Below, piece after piece: positions 59,718-64,000 of a stretch of 64,000 nucleotides of DNA. How positions within the stretch are numbered: the first letter of the stretch is position 1; every line of letters begins with the position of its first letter. Source of the DNA: DAOULY01 sp034414595 (GTDB taxonomy: Bacteria; Chloroflexota; Dehalococcoidia; SZUA-161; JAUWZY01); the NCBI GenBank assembly GCA_034414595.1, contig DAOULY010000021.1, positions 186,001-250,000 of the forward strand, in the 5' to 3' direction. The notes under the pieces are model-generated. The model was not told the DNA's origin. It saw nothing but the letters and a program-made list of their open reading frames with translations, and ran no database searches. Position numbers and translations under genes: made by a program.

Positions 59718-60746
59718 CTATGCTATGATAACCCTCTCCACTGTCTCCTGCGCCACCATTTGGCCGATGATCACAGCGCCGGCCAGGGCTGTCAACAGGC
59801 CAGCAGCATCTTCAGGCGCTGAGATGGCAACCATGCCGATCCCCATATTGAACACCCGATACATCTCCTCTTCCTCTACTCTGCCCTTCTTGTGGATCAG
59901 GTTGAAGATGGGGTGGATGTCCCAGGAGCCTTTTTCAAGCTTTGCTGTCAGCCCTTGGGGCAGAATTCGAGGCAGGTTGCCTTCGAACCCACCGCCGGTG
60001 ATGTGAGCCAGGCCCTTTATTTTGGGCAGCAAAGGCTTCAACATGTGGTAATAGCAACGATGTGGTTCCAGAAGCTCCTGCCCAAGGCTGCGACTAAGCT
60101 CAGGATAGAACTGGTTCAAGTGCTCGGTGCCGAATATCTTCCGTACCAGGGAATATCCATTGGTGTGGAGCCCGCTGGAGGGAAGCCCGATAATAGCATC
60201 ACCGAGTTCAATCTTGCTGCCATCAATGATCCTGCTCCACTCCACAGCCCCCAAGATAAAGCCAACGAGGTCGTAATCCCCCTCCTGGTAGAGTCCAGGC
60301 ATCTCCGCGGTCTCGCCGCCGATAAGGGCACAGCCGATATCGCCGCAGGCCTGAGCTATGCCTTTGACGATAGCCCCGACCTGCTCCGGGACCAGCTTAC
60401 CCATAGCGATGTAATCAAGGAAGAAGAGAGGCTCAGCACCCGAGGTCAGGATGTCGTTGATGCAGTGGTGCACCAAGTCGAGGCCGATGGTGTCGTGCTG
60501 GCCCAGGGTCTGGGCGATCTTGAGCTTGGTGCCCACGCCGTCGACGCTGGAGACCAGAACGGGCTCCCGGTAGTTCTTAAGTTGGTAGAGCCCGGCAAAG
60601 GGGCCCACGCCGCTTAGGACCTCGGGGCCCAGGGTAGAGCGGGCGTGTTTGGCAATAAGCTCCTTAGCCCTCCTGGCGGCATCGAGGTCCACACCGGCAG
60701 CCGCATAGGTCTGCTCTACACCTTCAGTATCAGTATTACGGGTCAA
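59718..60746 (-). CDS. purM: Phosphoribosylformylglycinamidine cyclo-ligase
   Basis: A 342-residue PurM: TYAAAGVDLDAARRAKELI, VSSVDGVGTKLKIA, GGETAEMPGLYQEGDYDLVG, and THITGGG-like (LAHITGGGFEGNLPR). Makes AIR from FGAM with ATP. Seven bases after purF. Confidence 0.96.
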   Translation of the reverse strand: MTRNTDTEGVEQTYAAAGVDLDAARRAKELIAKHARSTLGPEVLSGVGPFAGLYQLKNYREPVLVSSVDGVGTKLKIAQTLGQHDTIGLDLVHHCINDILTSGAEPLFFLDYIAMGKLVPEQVGAIVKGIAQACGDIGCALIGGETAEMPGLYQEGDYDLVGFILGAVEWSRIIDGSKIELGDAIIGLPSSGLHTNGYSLVRKIFGTEHLNQFYPELSRSLGQELLEPHRCYYHMLKPLLPKIKGLAHITGGGFEGNLPRILPQGLTAKLEKGSWDIHPIFNLIHKKGRVEEEEMYRVFNMGIGMVAISAPEDAAGLLTALAGAVIIGQMVAQETVERVIIA

Positions 60747-60753
60747 ATCTCTC

Positions 60754-62145
60754 CTACTTCGTCTCCAGGGCCAGCTTGTCCATTTCCAGCTGGACCGGTA
60801 TCGGGTACTCCCCGGTGAAGCAAGCGACGCAGAAAAGCTCCCTGGGAAGTCCGACCGCCTGGATCAAGCCATCAACGCTCAAATAGCCCAGAGAGTCAGC
60901 GCCGATGAATTCAGCGATCTCGGGAACGGACTTCTGGGCGGCGATGAGCTCGGCCCTTGTGGCCATGTCAATGCCAAAAAAGCAAGGATAGCGAATGGGC
61001 GGGGCACAGATCCTCATATGCACTTCCTTGGCCCCGGCCTTGCGCAACAGGGACACAATCCTGGGGGTGGTGGTGCCTCGGACAATGCTGTCATCAACGA
61101 CCACCACTTTCTTTCCCGAGAGAACCTCGGGGAGAGGACTGAACTTGAGCCTGACGCCGGTATCGCGCAGACGTTGATCGGGCTCGATGAAGGTACGGCC
61201 GACATATCGGCTCTTGATGAACCCCTCACCAAAGGGCAACCCCGAGGCCTGAGAATAGCCAACACTTGCTGCTGTAGCTGAGTCCGGGACTCCGATGACA
61301 AGGTCAGCATCCACAGGATGTTCCCGAGATAGTCCAGCACCCATGGCCTGCCTCGCCGGATAAAGACGCTGTTCGTTGATCATACTATCGGGGCGGGCAA
61401 AATAGATATACTCAAAGATGCACAGCGCCCGGCGCTGGGACCTGATTCCGATGAAGCTATGAACTCCAGAATCATCGATGATGATTATCTCGCCCGGTGC
61501 CACCTCCCGTAAGAACTGCATCCCCAACTGGTCCAGAGCACAACTCTCCGAAGCCAACGCCCAGTGGCCATCGAGAGAGCCGAGACAAAGAGGACGGACC
61601 CCAAACGGGTCGCGAACTCCAATAAGCTGGTCATTGGTCAACAGGACTAGAGAATAGGCCCCCTGAAGTCGGCGCATGGCATATTTGACCTTGTCGCTCA
61701 ATTTGCTCCCTGGCGCTGTGGCAATAAGAGAGGCGATGACCTCGGAATCCGTCGATGCAGCAAAGTCATAGCCCTGCTCCTCCAGCTCCTGGCGCAAATA
61801 TTGGGCATTGATGATGTTGCCATTATGCCCCAGGGCTACCTCCCCTGATGAGCTTCTCACCACTACTGGCTGAGCGTTTGTTACTCGGCTCGAGCCAGTG
61901 GTAGAATAGCGATTGTGCCCGATGGCGACATGCCCCCCGAGCTGGTTTAGAGCGTTTTCAGTGAAGACCTGAGCCACCAGGCCCATGCCGGTGTGGACTC
62001 GAATCGTCTTGCCATCGGAAACGGCTATGCCAGCGCTCTCTTGCCCTCGATGCTGCAATGCGTACAGCCCGAAATAGGTCAATCGCGCCACATCTACGCC
62101 GGGAGCGTAGACGCCGAAGATACCACAACTCTCGTGTATCTCCAT
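60754..62145 (-). CDS. purF: Amidophosphoribosyltransferase
   Basis: A 463-residue PurF with the N-terminal nucleophile Cys7 after a short propeptide (MEIHESCGIFGVY), the glutaminase domain, PRPP motif VVVVDDSIVRGTTT and the iron-sulfur cysteines (CFFGIDM, CVACF) of the Bacillus-type enzyme. First committed step of purine synthesis. The -10 box is 9 bases from the ATG, so the mRNA is likely leaderless. Confidence 0.96.
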   Translation of the reverse strand: MEIHESCGIFGVYAPGVDVARLTYFGLYALQHRGQESAGIAVSDGKTIRVHTGMGLVAQVFTENALNQLGGHVAIGHNRYSTTGSSRVTNAQPVVVRSSSGEVALGHNGNIINAQYLRQELEEQGYDFAASTDSEVIASLIATAPGSKLSDKVKYAMRRLQGAYSLVLLTNDQLIGVRDPFGVRPLCLGSLDGHWALASESCALDQLGMQFLREVAPGEIIIIDDSGVHSFIGIRSQRRALCIFEYIYFARPDSMINEQRLYPARQAMGAGLSREHPVDADLVIGVPDSATAASVGYSQASGLPFGEGFIKSRYVGRTFIEPDQRLRDTGVRLKFSPLPEVLSGKKVVVVDDSIVRGTTTPRIVSLLRKAGAKEVHMRICAPPIRYPCFFGIDMATRAELIAAQKSVPEIAEFIGADSLGYLSVDGLIQAVGLPRELFCVACFTGEYPIPVQLEMDKLALETK

Positions 62146-62154
62146 GCAAACTAA

Positions 62155-62183
62155 ATTATAGTCCCTTCTCGGTATAAGGACAA
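62155..62183 (-). promoter_or_regulatory. Promoter of the purF operon, leaderless arrangement
   Basis: On the minus strand TTGTCC (62178-62183), 17-bp spacer, perfect TATAAT (62155-62160). The start near 62148 is three bases before the purF ATG. Confidence 0.6.
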
Positions 62184-62194
62184 CCCCTTTTACC

Positions 62195-62223
62195 TTGACA
62201 GCGAAGTGTCATCTTGTTAGAGT
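62195..62223 (+). promoter_or_regulatory. Promoter of cobO, leaderless arrangement
   Basis: Perfect TTGACA (62195-62200), 17-bp spacer, TAGAGT (62218-62223). The start near 62230 is about three bases before ATG 62233, and no Shine-Dalgarno is present. Confidence 0.6.
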
Positions 62224-62232
62224 TAAAGTCAC

Positions 62233-62754
62233 ATGGAGAAGAGGTTAGTACAGGTATTCACCGGCAATGGCAGAGGGAAGACCTCTGCCGCCCTGGGCAC
62301 GGTGCTTAGAGCTGTAGGGCAAGGGCTTCACATCTTCATTGTGGTCTTCATGAAGGGTGACTACCCTTATGGAGAGCAGGAGGCCTTATCCAATATCCCC
62401 AACGTGGCTGTAGCCGTATTTGGGTTCCAAGACTTTTGTGACCCCAACAATGTAACAGAGGCAGAGAAAGAGGAGGCAAGAAAGGCTTTAGCCAAGGCTC
62501 GAGAAGCCATGCTCAGCGGACAATATGACCTCGTTGTCCTCGACGAGGTGAATATCGCCGCCGCCTGGGGGCTGGTGGAAGTTGATAAGGTAGTTGAGCT
62601 TATACACGACAGGCCAGAAGATGTGGAGCTGATTCTCACCGGGCGCTATGCTGATAGCAGATTAATTGAGCTTGCTGACCTCGTTACCGAGATGGTTGAA
62701 GTCAAACACCCATATTCAGCAGGGATATTGTCGCGGCGGGGGTTTGATCATTAG
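62233..62754 (+). CDS. cobO: Cob(I)alamin adenosyltransferase, CobO/BtuR type
   Basis: A 173-residue P-loop enzyme: GNGRGKTS (11-18), VVFMKGDYPYGEQEAL, LVVLDEVNIAAAWGLVEVD and ELILTGRYADSRLIELADLV. It adds the adenosyl group to cob(I)alamin. It is followed by a second, unrelated adenosyltransferase (pduO type). Probably translated from a leaderless mRNA. Confidence 0.93.
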   Translation: MEKRLVQVFTGNGRGKTSAALGTVLRAVGQGLHIFIVVFMKGDYPYGEQEALSNIPNVAVAVFGFQDFCDPNNVTEAEKEEARKALAKAREAMLSGQYDLVVLDEVNIAAAWGLVEVDKVVELIHDRPEDVELILTGRYADSRLIELADLVTEMVEVKHPYSAGILSRRGFDH

Positions 62755-62816
62755 CTTGAGAGGCAGTGACTCCCAGACATCTTCAACTTCAAATGCCAAC
62801 CTGAGGGGAGCTGGGA

Positions 62817-63344
62817 ATGAAATCCTTCAATAAGAGAGGCGACGAGGGAGAGACGAGCCTTCTTTATGGAGGGAGGGTGCTCAAATCCAACCCCCGCTGT
62901 GAGGCTTATGGCACCATAGATGAAGCGGTGGCAGCTCTGGGGCTTGCCAGAAACCTTGTGAAGCAGGAAAAGGTGAAAACCACAATTCTCGGGATCCAGA
63001 AAGAGCTGTTCACAGTGGGGGCAGAGCTAGCAACTGAAGTCGAATCGTATGACAAATTACTCTCTCATTTCCAACCTGTGACCGAAGAGATGGCAGAGGA
63101 ACTGGAGAAATTAATAGACGAGGTGGAGGCAGAAGTGGAAATGCCAGCTGCTTTCATCATCCCAGGCTCTTGTCCCGGCTCTGCGGCGCTGGACTTGGCC
63201 CGCACCATAGTGAGAAGGGCTGAGAGGAGAGCGCTATCGTTGAAGGAGGAGGGGAAGGTAACAAATCCAGCTCTGTTTCAATACTTGAATCGACTTGCAG
63301 ACCTGCTCTTCGTCCTTGCCAGATACGAAGAGTTACATCGCTAA
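62817..63344 (+). CDS. Cob(I)alamin adenosyltransferase, PduO type
   Basis: A 175-residue four-helix-bundle enzyme: RGDEGETSLLYGGRVLKSNP, EAYGTIDEAVAALGLAR, and the ATP-binding ALDLARTIVRRAERR near residue 125-140, then a C-terminal NRLADLLFVLARYEE. Same reaction as CobO but with a different fold. AGGGGAGCTGGGA precedes ATG 62817. Adjacent placement of two non-homologous adenosyltransferases suggests heavy corrinoid recycling. Confidence 0.93.
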   Translation: MKSFNKRGDEGETSLLYGGRVLKSNPRCEAYGTIDEAVAALGLARNLVKQEKVKTTILGIQKELFTVGAELATEVESYDKLLSHFQPVTEEMAEELEKLIDEVEAEVEMPAAFIIPGSCPGSAALDLARTIVRRAERRALSLKEEGKVTNPALFQYLNRLADLLFVLARYEELHR

Positions 63345-63382
63345 TTAAGCTGTTTATAATTCTTATTGTAAGGAGGAACAAA

Positions 63383-64000
63383 ATGAAGCTTACTCTAAGC
63401 GTGATCAAGGCAGACATCGGCGGCTATGTAGGGCACTCCAGCATGCATCCGGCGCTCATTGAGAAGGGCCAGGAATGCCTAGAGCCAGCGAAGCGGGATG
63501 GACTGCTCATCGACTACCACGTCACCAGGGTCGGCGATGACCTGCAGCTGGTGATGACCCACCAGAAGGGCGAGGACAACGAGCAAATTCACCGTCTCGC
63601 CTGGGACACTTTTGAGGCTGGCACCAAGCTTGCCAGGGAGATGAAGCTCTACGGCGCCGGGCAGGATCTCCTCGCCGACGCTTTCTCTGGTAACGTCAAG
63701 GGGATGGGGCCTGGGGTCGCCGAGATGACCTTTGAGGAGCGCGCCTCAGAGCCGGTGATCATATTCATGGCTGATAAGACAGCAGCCGGCGCCTGGAATC
63801 TGAAGCTCTATAAGATGTTCGCCGACCCCTTTAACACCATTGGCCTAGTCATCGCCGAGAACATGCACCAAGGTTTCTCCTTTGAGGTCCATGATGTCAA
63901 GGAGCACAAGAAGATCGTATTCCACTCGCCAGAGGAGATCTACGATATGCTGGTGTTCCTTGGCGCCCCGGGCCGCTATGCGGTGAAGGCTGTCTATCAC
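63383..64000 (+). CDS. Fructose-1,6-bisphosphate aldolase/phosphatase (class V, archaeal type), 3' end cut off
   Basis: 206 residues visible, open to the window end (family ~370). It begins KLTLSVIKADIGGYVGHSSM with the metal aspartate, and contains NTIGLVIAENMHQGFSFEVH and DKTAAGAWNLKLYKMFADP, typical of the bifunctional gluconeogenic FBP aldolase/phosphatase. This enzyme makes fructose-6-phosphate from triose phosphates. AAGGAGGAAC precedes ATG 63383; TATAAT at 63355-63360 is a possible -10 box. Together with ppsA it supports gluconeogenic growth. Confidence 0.92.
   Translation, partial: MKLTLSVIKADIGGYVGHSSMHPALIEKGQECLEPAKRDGLLIDYHVTRVGDDLQLVMTHQKGEDNEQIHRLAWDTFEAGTKLAREMKLYGAGQDLLADAFSGNVKGMGPGVAEMTFEERASEPVIIFMADKTAAGAWNLKLYKMFADPFNTIGLVIAENMHQGFSFEVHDVKEHKKIVFHSPEEIYDMLVFLGAPGRYAVKAVYH

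Noticed and set aside
1..64000. tRNA, rRNA, tmRNA, SRP or RNase P RNA genes
   Set aside because: I looked through the intergenic gaps on both strands and saw no cloverleaf or known conserved core; small divergent RNAs could still be missed.
1..64000. Prophage, insertion sequence or restriction/defence island
   Set aside because: No transposase, integrase, nuclease-methylase pair or phage structural gene is visible; the MrfA-type helicase is better explained as a repair enzyme than as part of a defence system.

Overview
The window looks like a chromosomal segment of an uncultured Chloroflexota bacterium, most likely class Dehalococcoidia. This is inferred from the gene complement and the protein style: cell-division, ribosomal and RNA polymerase genes scattered over several operons, an archaeal-type fructose-1,6-bisphosphate aldolase/phosphatase, a CxxC-rich zinc-ribbon protein, split transketolase, PEP synthase, and two corrinoid adenosyltransferases. 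I could not test this against a database. The DNA is moderately GC-rich and almost fully coding. I found no rRNA, tRNA, CRISPR array, insertion sequence or prophage.

Layout. Positions 1-5400 are the most accessory part: a queuosine-precursor transporter (partial), an MBL-fold hydrolase, a thioredoxin-type arsenate reductase, two winged-helix proteins, an unknown small protein, K/P-rich micro-ORFs, an MFS permease and a DUF5752-like protein. Two diverged copies of a small EthD/dimeric-barrel-like gene sit at 1942 and 5403. From 5.4 to 25.6 kb most genes are on the minus strand: an MrfA-type helicase, DUF503, zinc ribbon, valS, rpoC, rpoB, acpP, nusB, a radical SAM protein, fabD, rpmF and yceD, then dnaJ (plus) and recF (minus). 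At 25.9-32 kb lie a candidate acetate transporter and an iron operon with a textbook promoter and a perfect Fur palindrome: fur, feoB split in two frames, a small zinc ribbon, a DtxR-type regulator fused to a FeoA-like domain, and an exported nuclease/lamin-tail protein. At 31.9-40.1 kb a decayed cmk gene precedes plsC, ispH, ppsA, dgt, dnaG and rpoD. From 40.1 to 62.1 kb come thpR, an amidohydrolase, split transketolase, proB/proA, a BrkB-like membrane protein, then a long minus-strand operon rpmH-rnpA-yidD-yidC-jag-nucleotidyltransferase-CoA transferase-ileS, and another one purF-purM-purH-(unknown)-pepA-MBL hydrolase. The window closes with cobO, pduO and the start of the fructose bisphosphatase gene.

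How it works together. Most of the window is core information processing (transcription, tRNA charging, replication, membrane insertion) and central biosynthesis (purines, proline, isoprenoids, phospholipid, fatty acids, gluconeogenesis). Environment-facing functions are iron uptake and its regulators, acetate and other transport, arsenate reduction and corrinoid handling. Sigma-70-type promoters with near-consensus -35/-10 boxes and 16-18 bp spacers are readable in at least fourteen intergenic gaps. At several of them the -10 box lies only 7-11 bases from the start codon, suggesting leaderless mRNAs. I did not find a convincing new defence or mobile system. The strongest unexpected observations are the cmk remnant, the leaderless pattern, an apparently non-canonical recF start, the 39-bp minisatellite ending rpoC, and the duplicated cassette whose ends encode the C-termini of its neighbours.
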